Positions 27,685 to 36,560 of a DNA stretch of 64,000 nt are shown in pieces. Each line of letters starts with the position of its first letter. Position 1 is the stretch's first letter. Below the pieces are notes generated by a model. The model worked only from the letters and a program-made list of their open reading frames with translations. It was not told where the DNA came from and did no database searches. Made by a program: the position numbers and the translations under genes. The DNA comes from Flaccisagitta enflata (Eukaryota; Chaetognatha; Sagittoidea; Aphragmophora), in contig OZ231126.1 in assembly GCA_965153355.1 (NCBI GenBank), positions 14,756,001-14,820,000 on the forward strand. Reading direction: 5' to 3'.

Positions 27685-30600
27685 GATGATGAATCCTATG
27701 GCAGAGACGAGTTGATCCACGTTAGCTCCATGCCACTCGATAAAGAAACGTTCGATCAGCCTTCCAATGAACAGGTTTGTGAATTGTACTATCTAGCTCA
27801 TGGACGCTTGGACACCTAAAAACAAGGCCAAGTAGGTCAATAAGGTGCGACGTGTAGATCGTCAAACGAATGCGTTATCGACCGATCGACCGACCGACCA
27901 ACCAACCAACCAACGGACAGAGCCAGTTATAGAGGTGCTTTGTCGCACCAAAAAAAAAAAAAAATTTCGCATGTCAAGAAATAGTAGTATCAACTGATTT
28001 TGATAAACATCTAGAATGGGAGAACAGTGCATATTTCCCATGTTTTCATCATGCAACACTTACAAAGACGGATGAATGATTGTGAATGAGATATAGTTTA
28101 AAAAGATCTATGAAAACTATATCTAATTGTCTTTTTTTTTTTTTTGACATTTCTTGTATTGCGTGCTCGAACTGATCAAAATTCTGTCATAGAGAGACGA
28201 CATGTAAAATACAAACTACTTCACCCGGGAAGCTGAAATTTTTATACAAGGCCAAGTAGGCCAATAAGGTGCGCCGTATGGATCGTCGAACGAATGCGTT
28301 ACCGACCAACTGACGGACCGACCGACAGACAGAGCCAGTTGTAGAGTTGCGTTGGCGCACCTAAAAAGCGTCAATCTTCACTCGGTGAAAATCAGTTTAT
28401 CCCAAATCCCAATTTTAAAACAAAGCACAGGGCAACAGCCCCTATGGGGCCGCTGCCCCTCTAACCACCACACACCCACATACACTCACTTTGGGGAAAC
28501 GGGTACCGCTGACCATCTAACGCTTTTGCGACTTTTTTTAGATGCGCCCGTCAGGAACGCATCTCAATAAGAGGGTCCGTCCGTCGGTCCGTCGGTCCGT
28601 CGGTCCGTCCGTCCGTCGGTCCGTCCGTCCGTCCGTCCGTAACGCCTGTGCGAAAACCGCGTTTCTCGACTGATTTAGGCCACGATGAGATCCCGTACTG
28701 AATCTAATGATCAACAACGTGTTTTGAGAGCCTCATGCACTATTCTGTCGCTTCATCTGTCTGTCCATCTTTATCTCCATATATGTCACGTATTTAGTCA
28801 ATACACGCAGAGACACAGTCCGGACGCATCGTTGCCCGGTCGGGCTTGTTTTTTACATCACAAGATAAAGTGTGATAAGACTTTCTTTTTGATGATCCTG
28901 GAATTTTTTAACCGCCTTTCATCCCCCTTTCCTCCAAATACTTCTCCTGTTCTTCCTCCACAGGATGTTGATGAATTCGAACAAAGCAGCATCTTAATTG
29001 CAGATCCAGCAACACAAACAGTTCTATATACAAATTCAGCATCATCAGCAGATGGGGTTTCGACCGTAGATCCTTATTTAGCAGCAGTTCCAAAATCAGA
29101 GTCAGCAGCAGTACCTTACCCAGCATTAGATTCCATTGTGACAGTAGATGCTGTCTTGGCAGCAGATTCAGTTAACACAGTAGATAAAGCTTCAGAAATG
29201 TACCCAGCATCAGAAGCAGATACTGTTTTGACAGCAGATCCAGTTTTCCCAATAGCAATGACAGATCAAGCTTTAGAAAACCAAACATTAAAAGCAGTTT
29301 CATGTTCGACAGTAGATTCTGTTTTGGCTGTGGACCCAGTGTTACTAGAAGATCCAGTGTCTACAGAAGTGGATCCTTCTTCGGCAGCACATCCAGCAGA
29401 GTCAATTTCAACAGTAGATCCTATCTCGGTAGCCGATCCAGTATTCACAGCAGATCTAGCTTCAGCGGCATATTCCATATCAACAACAGATTTGGTATTT
29501 ACAGCAGAACCAGTCTCAGTAGTATACAAAGCATCAGTGGCAGATTCAGAGGCATCTACCATTGATCTGGATATGGCAAAAGTCCCAGTGCTAAAAGCAG
29601 ATCCTGCTTCCGCGAGGCCATCTCCAGTATCGAAAGCAGATTTAGGTCTGAAAGATCATTCTGTAATAGAAGCGGCTCCAGCATTGACAGAGTTAGTTTC
29701 AAATCCAGCCCCAATAAAGGCAGAGAGTGAGAGTGAGACTGAAAGTGAGAGTGATACACCCGTGGTAAAAACCTTTCGTCTAGATTTGGATTTCGTCGAG
29801 AGAGCTAGGAACAGTTCATATAGTAAAACCTCCTCTAAATTTGCGCGACCAAGTAGTAGATATGCAGGACGGAACATACAGACATATGCAAAAGGCGCGT
29901 TTTATCTACCTCATAAAGCCGGTTTCACGCGCATCGTCGTCGACGTTGAGCCGGGAGTCGCCGTAGAAATCAAAAGCCTATGCTTCAATAGTAATCCCGT
30001 GGTAGAGCTAGTTGGAGGGGAGAAACTCATCGCCACCACCGAGATTGACCTGGCTATTTCTGGGCTCAAATCTGTCCCGAAGGATATTGAAAATTTGCCA
30101 GTGATAGAGAGGGTGTACATGGGTTGGGGACACGAAATATCTCCTTTCATTTTAAGGCGAATGTTAGATTTAGAAGATGAGCACATGGAGAGGCAGAATA
30201 AGATTTCTAATCTGCCAACTAAGTTCATTAATATCAAGACTTTGAAAGTTTTAGGCCTTGGTCAACTTGACCCTTTCCCAAAAGGAGTTGATAAAATGCA
30301 ACAAATTGAAGAGGTTGACTTGACAGGCAGTAAAATGAAAGAGATGCCTCCGTCCCTTGACAAGCTTAATAGTTTGAAAGTCCTTCGTCTACCCAAAAAT
30401 GAATTAGACTCCATTCCAAGGAGTATTGAAAAGCTCCCAGCTATTGAAACAATCTGTTTGTGGGGAAATAATCTAAGTGAAGTCCCGCCTTGGCTTTTTG
30501 AAATCAACACGTTGAAAGAAGTTCGCCTTAATGAAAACAAAGGTGATTGAGTTTTCGGTCTGCCAGTTTGTCAGTTTGTCCGCAACAGTTTCCTTTTTTG

Positions 30601-32213
30601 GGCTTTTTGGGCAGCGGCCCCAAAGGGGTCGATGACCTATGGGGAACACACATATGGGGAATCTTCTCCTTCAGTGAACCCCCCTTAAATCCCAGCCTGG
30701 AGGCCTAAATTCCAGCAATGAGGCCAAAATCTTAGTCCCCAGGCCAAAATATCAGCCTCCAGGCTTGGATTTGGGCTTTGAGGCAAGGATTTGGGCCTTG
30801 AGGCTGGGATTTGGGCCTTGAGACTGAGATTTGGGCCTCGAGGCTGGAATTTTGGCCTCAAGACTGGGATTTGATGGGGAGTAAGCTGGAGAAGAAAATT
30901 CCCCATATGTGTGAAAGCATAGGTCATCGACCCCTTCGGGGCTGCTGCCCTGCCTCCCCTTCTACTTCAAGCACAACCTACATAAGCAGGGCACGGGTAC
31001 CGCTGGCCATCTAACGCTTTTGCGACTATTATTTTTTGCTTCAGTGCCCCTGCCCAAATTCTATTTTAGTCTTATGGACAGTGGCCAACAAAATAGATAA
31101 TTTCCTTTAAAACACAGCACAAAATTTTGTCCATTTGTCCTCGTCCCCGCATCTTTTCACCCTTAGTTTCCGTTGAGGCCCAAAATCTGCCCACCAAGAT
31201 GTTAATTTAAGGTGCAAGAAGTTAAAAGTCCTGAAAAAACATAATTTGAGGCAATACTACGCAAAACAAAAAAATGACGCATCTCTTTTTTTTTTTAATG
31301 GATAAAAAACAGTAATTTGAACTATATTCAATTGAGTCATTCTTAAAGATTTTCAAAACAAGGCACGGCCACCAAAGTCGCGGGTGGGCAGGGACCATAT
31401 TTGAGGTCATCAGACCATTTGGGCAGGAGCAGTGAGGTCAAAGAAATGAAATCATAAAAAAGTAAAGTGTGACCAACCAACCGACCGACGGACAAAGCGG
31501 GTTGTAGAGTCGCATGCACGCGACTAAAAATTCATTTTAGACCAACCCCAGGTCTGTATCTCAAAGGGTCGAGAAGCTCTGCAAAGAGAACTATTAGAGA
31601 AGCAATATTTTGCTGAAACACATTTTTTTAATGAGGATTTTGAATCTGAAATAGGCAACATTTTTACTCATTTCTAAATGAAAAAAGATAGAAATACAAG
31701 ATTGGCGCCAAAAGTACTTTCAAAGGGCTTTGAAATGATCTAAGATTTTAATTAGTTTTTCTAAAATTGTATGGCCAAATGAGCTTTTTTAAAGTGCGTC
31801 TTTTTATTTGTGGTATTGGGCTGATTTGAGGTCTGGAAGGTGTAATTTAAGGCCTAATCAGGCCTAAGAGGGCCAATATAGGTAACAGACGACTGAACAA
31901 ATCAATGTACCCCTGTGTTCTGCGGGACATGGGCCCTTTTGGGAAACTGCCCTAGAATGGATGGGTGGTAATGTTGACCATTTCTTTAACAGGACTGCAA
32001 ACACTTCCTCCGCTTCCTCAATCATCCCAGCTCAGAAGGCTTTGGGTAGATGATTGTTCCCTGGAATCACTCCCAAACAATTTGTTTGAATTTCAGTTGG
32101 AAGATGTATGTCTCGGTGGAAACAAAGGTATGATGATGATGGTGATGATGATGATGAGGATGGTGATGATGATGATGATGATGATAATGATGATGATGAT
32201 GATGATGATTAGT

Positions 32214-32263
<50 letters not shown>

Positions 32264-34223
32264 ATAAAATGGAAGAGAGGCTTAAAGACCGACACGTTGT
32301 GTTTCAGCTGAATATGCTTCATCAGGGTATGATGATGATGATGATGATGATGAAGATGATGGTGATGATGATCAATTTTTTATGATATTGATGAAAATAT
32401 TTATGATGACGATGATAATGACTAAGGTGATCCCACCCTCAGGATTGAAGGATCTTCCGCCGCTTCCTCCTTCGTGCTCTTTGAAGAAACTAAGGGTGGA
32501 AAATTGTTCATTGGAATCCCTGCCTTCAAATTTGTTCCAAAGTCAATTGGAGGAATTCTGCTTGGATGGAAATGAAGGTAAATCATGCTTTTTGAGCTGG
32601 AAAAGTTGCGGAATACACATTTTGTCATTTTAACTCTGATAATGTGCGAATGATCTCTAATTAGCGCTCCGGTCAGGCACTTTCTTTCCAAATGAAAACT
32701 CATTTTGTAATTTTGACTCTTTACTATCTAGGAAATATGTTTGGAAGCACCTTTAAAGAGGAATATCTCAACTTCTCATTGAGATGAATAAGAAAAATTT
32801 ATGAGCATTTTAATTATCATCAAAAAATCTACAATCTGAATGCAATCTCGTCTCTGTGCACCAAACCATTTAGAAATGCCATTAGTTTGAAGTTAATCAT
32901 GCACTTTCAAAAATGGCAAAAAAAGGAGGATTTCTTTTTTCTCCTTCCTTTCCATCTTTGAATTGCTCTAAAAAATTATGAACATATGCAGATTGCACCA
33001 CTGGTTAGCTCTTGAGCTCTAGTTTTATAATCTCATGGATTTTTAGTCAGATTTCTAAAGGGAAGTAGCTCAATTTTGCAGCCAAAATGACCAAAATGTA
33101 CCATTTTAACCACAACCACCTCTTAGTTGTGATAAACAAACCAAACTCGCAGTTCCTTAAATGGATTGAAGATTGTTTTTCTTTTTTGTTCTCGGTAATA
33201 TGAATAACAGGGTGTGCAAAAAAATCCGCACTCAACATCATTTCTACTAAAAAGACACATAGAATTGGAAAAACTTTCTCAAACTGATGCTCAAAGTTGA
33301 AAATTTGGTTATTTCTATAGTTAAGATAAGAAAAAATGTCAGTATAGTGGACAGCTAAATATATTATTAGACCAACAATGACATAACTAGAATATTACAA
33401 ACATTCTTTTTCTGTGAATAAATGTTTATCTCTCATCTGAATTCAATTGATGAAATTTTTTTTTGTGCACTGAAACCCCTCCTGCTTATCCCATCTATCT
33501 CTCCTTGATGTATTTCATCTCAAACAATCCATCTAAAGACCAATGAGGTAACTAAAACCTTCTTTTTTTAGTAAATACTGCTCTGCCAATAAAATCATGT
33601 CAAAATCATATTTTCTGTTTCTTCTTAGATACATATCATGGCCATGTATAGAAATTGTATCAGCTGTTCATGATTTCTACTTTTAGTATAACCAACTGAC
33701 ATACTACGGTTCAAATTTTAGCTTATGACTCTTATAAGAAGCATGGTTTTAAAGCATTATGCGGAGTGCGAATTTTTTTGCACACCCTGTTATAAGAATA
33801 ACCAAAAACAATCAGGTTTATTATTTTTAAGTGCAGAAGGGGGAAAACATACTATAAACCTAAAGTGCTTCCAAACTTTTTTCCTAGATAGTAGTTTACA
33901 CCCCTTTTCTAGAGGTATCATTTTCTTCGGAAATTCATTTTTCTAAAATTCTAATTAGCGGTCCCCTACTTCCCCAGTTCAATGACTTTGCGCTACATTC
34001 GCAAGAAAAAAAACAGGGGGTACCTGTTAGGGAGGGCCGAATTGAGAAAATATGGTATGTTTAATGTACAAAAACATATTCATAAGTGACAAGCTTTTTG
34101 CCCATCTTTGTTTTTTCTTTTCTTTTTTGGGCCCACAGCTAGATGTCCTCAGGGTCACATCCTCGCCCCTACAACTGAAGAAAACGATTGGCGTTGCGAC
34201 GGATATCTACCTGAAGGATGCAG
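27481..34223 (+). CDS. Leucine-rich-repeat protein with polyQ leader, partial (five exons)
   Basis: Exons 27481-27774, 28964-30542, 31993-32127, 32443-32577 and probably 34139-34223. Joins are phase 0, then 1, 1, 1; the last exon exits in phase 2, so the 3' end is not found. The protein opens with about 35 Gln/His-rich residues and a polyQ tract encoded by (CAA)n. Next is a roughly 250-residue low-complexity part with repeats like ADPVFTAD and STVDP. From about residue 455 there are LRRs (LKVLRLPKNELDSIP, IETICLWGNNLSEVP). Exons 3 and 4 are both exactly 45 codons with the same phase and are clear duplicates (LESLPNNLF, LESLPSNLF). Exon 5 reads CPQGHIL...WRCDGYLPEGC, resembling a small zinc-binding motif (C-x3-H...W-x-CD), which is uncertain. 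There is no signal peptide, so a cytoplasmic scaffold is likelier than a receptor. Function unknown. Confidence 0.75.
27586..27684 (+). repeat. (CAA)n coding polyglutamine tract
   Basis: About 33 near-pure CAA codons in frame with exon 1 of the LRR gene. The other frames give poly-Asn and poly-Leu shadows. Confidence 0.9.
27821..27963 (+). mobile_element. Hairpin-ended mini-element, AGGTGCG class
   Basis: AACAAGGCCAAGTAGGTCAA, AGGTGCGACGTGTAGATCGT, ACCGACCGACCAACC array, terminal GAGGTGC-TTTGT-CGCACC followed by an A-tract of about 15. It lies in intron 1 of the LRR gene, next to a second copy at 28246. Confidence 0.75.
28246..28367 (+). mobile_element. Hairpin-ended mini-element, AGGTGCG class
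   Basis: ACAAGGCCAAGTAGGCCAAT, AGGTGCGCCGTATGGATCGT, ACGGACCGACCGACAG array, terminal GTTGCG-TTGG-CGCACC followed by TAAAAA. It lies in LRR intron 1. Confidence 0.75.
28420..28532. mobile_element. Partial foldback element (GGGCAGCGGC family)
   Basis: GGGCAACAGCCCCTATGGGG, then CCGCTGCCCCT and the outer-end block CGGGTACCGCTGACCATCTA followed by ACGCTTTTGCGACT. This last block is the extreme end of the elements at 30609 and 51447. Confidence 0.65.
28533..28850 (-). mobile_element. Hairpin-ended mini-element, AGATGCG class
   Basis: On the plus strand: TTTTTTAGATGCGCCCGTCA, GGAACGCATCTCAATAAGAG, a CCGTCGGT/CCGT array at 28567-28640, a body containing CGTGTTTTGAGAGCC and ATATATGTCACGTATTTAGT, then CGGACGCATCGTTGCCCGGT and CGGGCTTGTT. 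It lies in LRR intron 1 just before exon 2, so the open frame that runs on upstream of 28964 is element sequence, not protein. Confidence 0.75.
30609..31024. mobile_element. Foldback element with internal AGGCC repeats
   Basis: Inverted ends GGGCAGCGGCCCCAAAGGGG / CCCCTTCGGGGCTGCTGCCC with inner GTCGATGACCTATG and TATGGGGAATCTTCTCC. The core is about ten degenerate 21-23 bp units such as TTGAGGCTGGGATTTGGGCC, with orientation switching near 30750. The extreme right end reaches GGCCATCTAACGCTTTTGCG at about 31024. It lies in LRR intron 2. Confidence 0.8.
31358..31530 (+). mobile_element. Hairpin-ended mini-element, AGTCGCG class
   Basis: ACAAGGCACGGCCACCAAAG, TCGCGGGTGGGCAGGGACCA, GGGCAGGAGCAGTGAGGTCA, CCAACCGACCGACGGACAAA array and terminal AGTCGCATGCACGCGACT followed by AAAAA. 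It lies in LRR intron 2. Confidence 0.75.
32127..32375. repeat. (GAT)n arrays in LRR intron 3
   Basis: Two ATG/GAT trinucleotide blocks, 32129-32262 and 32328-32371, fill most of the 315-bp intron between the duplicated LRR exons. Confidence 0.95.
32578..33204. other. LRR intron 4, upstream part
   Basis: AT-rich intron sequence with no additional LRR exon that I can support. Confidence 0.45.
33205..33792. mobile_element. Tc1/mariner-type MITE
   Basis: Terminal inverted repeats TAACAGGGTGTGCAAAAAAA and TTTTTTTGCACACCCTGTTA, followed inward by TCCGCACTC and GAGTGCGAA (one internal mismatch). TA flanks and CAGGGTGTGCAAAA-type ends are typical of Tc1/mariner non-autonomous elements. Interior 588 bp is AT-rich without a transposase frame. 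It lies in LRR intron 4. A solitary similar end (CACCCTGTTAATG) occurs at 52539. Confidence 0.8.
33793..34138. other. LRR intron 4, downstream part
   Basis: AT-rich, ending in a pyrimidine tract (TTTTTTCTTTTCTTTTTTGG) and CACAG acceptor before the putative exon 5. Confidence 0.45.
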
Positions 34224-34929
34224 GTAGGCACATGCCCCCAACTCTTCTCCTCCAATTACTATCTAGGAAAAAGATAAAGAGGACAGCTGGATAAAAGCTA
34301 GCATTCTTACTCATTGAATGAAATATGAGTTCATATGAATATACCTTTGATCGTAAAGACATAATGTGTTTTGAGTTTCCTCAGGAGGGTTGGTCTTTGA
34401 TTATTTTTACCTAATTTGAAAAATCATTGAATCCTTTGCCTTTGATTTCATCAACAATAAAAAAAATTTAGATAAATGTATATAATCTAGTGAGGCCAAG
34501 CAAAATGATTTTGATCAATCGCTTTGGAAATGAGAGCTCTTTCAATGAAGCTAATTTCTACTACTTCACTTGTTTGAAAATAGCCGGCAAATTTTTCAGA
34601 AAGAATCCGGTCAAGTCGCGGAAAAGATTTTTCCCACAATCAATTTTTTTGCCAAACACATCAAAAGATCCAGCGGCCGACAGAGACGAAAACATTTTTC
34701 CCCCTCTCAATTGCCAACCTCTTTGCTATCGGCATTTTTTTGGATTTCAAAGGCGAAAGAATTTTCCTTTTTTTGTCTGAATTCAAAAAGGGGAGGTTTT
34801 TTTGTAATGCGGTGACAAATTCTATAAAGGCTAAAATCCTGAAAGGACTTGATCCCAGAAAAGACTTGATCCCAGATAAAGACTTGATCCTGCTAAACGA
34901 TTCCAGTAAAAGACTTTCAATTCCTGAAA
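34224..34929. other. Sequence between LRR exon 5 and the retrotransposon
   Basis: The ORF1 reading frame is open back to about 34740, but that part is AT-rich and includes three repeats of an AAGACTTGATCC block (34845-34890). I treat it as flanking sequence, not protein. The downstream LRR exon needed after 34223 was not found. Confidence 0.45.
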
Positions 34930-35033
34930 ACTCGATTTCCTGCTTAACGATCATAACCTACGGCGGCGGCGTGGCGGCGGCGGCAAACTCAGTCGGGCGT
35001 CAAGCTTTAATCAAGCAAAACGGCGTCTGGCTT

Positions 35034-36152
35034 ATGTCAGCAACCTCGACGGCGTCACCTCGGGCCCCTGGGGGGCGGGGGTCCCGAAAAATCAAGGAAA
35101 ACCCTCAATACCCATCGCAACCGGGTGTAAGGACGTCAGCGGAGAATCGGCGCCTGGCGGCGGCGGCGGCGCCGGACATGTCTAGTCCTTCAACAACGAC
35201 GAGACCAAAGACAGCACCGTCGACAACGCCAGGCTCAAAGGATAAGAAGAAAAGGCTCAGTTCATCGACGACGCCAAAGGGGGCGACGGCGTCGACGGCG
35301 ACAACGCCGACGGGGCTACTTCCGGCGTCGGCATCGATGCCGGTGGAAAGCGGCGGTGGCGGTGGCGGTGGCAACGCTGAAAAAGCTGATATCATGGTGA
35401 GATTAGCCCAATTGGAGGAGAAAGTTGAGAGATTTGAAGAGGAAGGAAAGCTAAAGGACCGGGAAATCTTTGAGCTCAGAGATCGTCTTGAGGAGGAGGA
35501 GTTTGAGAGGAAGAGAGTCGAGGATAGATTTAAAGATAGATTGGAGGAGGAAGGAAAGAAACAGGAGGAGGAAATCCGAGTTCTAAAGGAGAAAGTCTTG
35601 GAGCTGGAAAAGAAGGAGGAGGGCCGACAGGTGGTGGGAGCAGAAGATCCAAGGCAAGAAGAAGCCAGGGGGGAGCGGGAGAGGTATAAGGGAGTCATCC
35701 TAACGGACTCTAATGGAAGAGGAACAACCGAGGGCACCATTAAGAACCACATCCCGAGGAAAGAGAGGGGAAAGTTTGAGATTCGGGTGGATGACACGGC
35801 ATACACGATGGGAGAAGCCCTTGAACGCGTGGGTGTGGGGGAGGGGAAGGTGGATGTAAGTGGTGCAATAGTAGTGGTCGATTCCCTGACTAACGACATC
35901 AGAGGATCAAGGAAAGTGACTCCGGCGTCACCCGAGGAACTTGTGCATCGTGTTAGTCGGCTGTGGCAAGGACTGTTTGCAGCCGGTGCAGCAGCTGTTG
36001 TAATTTGCGAGGCCAAGCCAATGCGTGACGTCGATGTCTCTCAGCACAATCGCCTTCTCAGCGAGTTTTTGGAGAACAGTGGAGCAGGCGGATATGGTTG
36101 CAGAACCCAGATGAGAATGAACTATCTGAAGATGGATGGCGTCCATTTTTGA
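35034..36152 (+). CDS. Retrotransposon ORF1 protein: coiled coil plus SGNH esterase, interrupted by TGA
   Basis: From the ATG at 35034, 372 codons to a TGA at 36150-36152. The first part (to about 35380) is Ala/Ser/Thr/Pro-rich. A long Glu/Lys/Arg coiled coil (about 35395-35640) fits ORF1 multimerisation. The C-terminal part is an SGNH/GDSL-type esterase: ILTDSNGRG (catalytic Ser block, about 35698), VVVDSLTNDIRG (Asn block, about 35872) and MDGVHF just before the stop (Asp-x-x-His block). In CR1-type ORF1 this domain is proposed to act in RNP or membrane association. The frame stays open after the TGA for 56 more codons (PEFGSILDRTYACAILG...) to a TAG at 36321-36323. The intact ancestral ORF therefore probably ended there, 3 bases before the next ATG. 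Confidence 0.88.
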   Translation: MSATSTASPRAPGGRGSRKIKENPQYPSQPGVRTSAENRRLAAAAAPDMSSPSTTTRPKTAPSTTPGSKDKKKRLSSSTTPKGATASTATTPTGLLPASASMPVESGGGGGGGNAEKADIMVRLAQLEEKVERFEEEGKLKDREIFELRDRLEEEEFERKRVEDRFKDRLEEEGKKQEEEIRVLKEKVLELEKKEEGRQVVGAEDPRQEEARGERERYKGVILTDSNGRGTTEGTIKNHIPRKERGKFEIRVDDTAYTMGEALERVGVGEGKVDVSGAIVVVDSLTNDIRGSRKVTPASPEELVHRVSRLWQGLFAAGAAAVVICEAKPMRDVDVSQHNRLLSEFLENSGAGGYGCRTQMRMNYLKMDGVHF

Positions 36153-36326
36153 CCTGAGTTTGGCTCTATCTTAGATCGCACTTATGCATGCGCTATATTA
36201 GGCATACATGTCCCGTGCCCTACCCCGCTTGAGGATTTTGTACCCGAGTTTGTGAGACGTAGGTGGGAGAGAGAGTGGCCTAGGATAGGTAGAGGTGGGC
36301 CAGGAAGGGCGCCCATGTTTTAGACT

Positions 36327-36560
36327 ATGGCGGCTGGTTCTGTTGATCTGCGTGGAGTGGGGCGTTGCCCACGTTGCGAGGTTTGTGGTACCGCTGTTAG
36401 GACGAGGGGTCTGGGGGTTGGGGGGGTGTGGTGCCCGGGTTGCTTAGGTGGTGCCCTGCCCTTTGTTGGACTAGTGGCAGAGGGGGAGTTTAGGGGTGCC
36501 CTTAGGGAGTATAGGGAGGGGCTGGGGTCGAGGGCCAGGGACTTCTTGGGTTTGAGGTGA
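36327..36560 (+). CDS. Retrotransposon ORF2 leader with Cys-rich motif
   Basis: 77 codons from the ATG at 36327, three bases after the ORF1-frame TAG. The pattern CPRCEVC (three Cys) followed about 18 residues later by CPGC resembles a small zinc ribbon. It ends at TGA 36558-36560 while the endonuclease frame, shifted +1, is open from 36556. The leader is therefore probably the N-terminus of ORF2, separated by a one-base indel or by translational frameshifting. GC-rich and G-biased like the rest of the element. Confidence 0.7.
   Translation: MAAGSVDLRGVGRCPRCEVCGTAVRTRGLGVGGVWCPGCLGGALPFVGLVAEGEFRGALREYREGLGSRARDFLGLR

Noticed and set aside
28685-28963. N-terminal extension of the large LRR open frame
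   Set aside because: This part lies in an AGATGCG-class mini-element and intron; a TTCCTCCACAG acceptor at 28963 and a phase match to the exon at 27481-27774 mark the true exon start.
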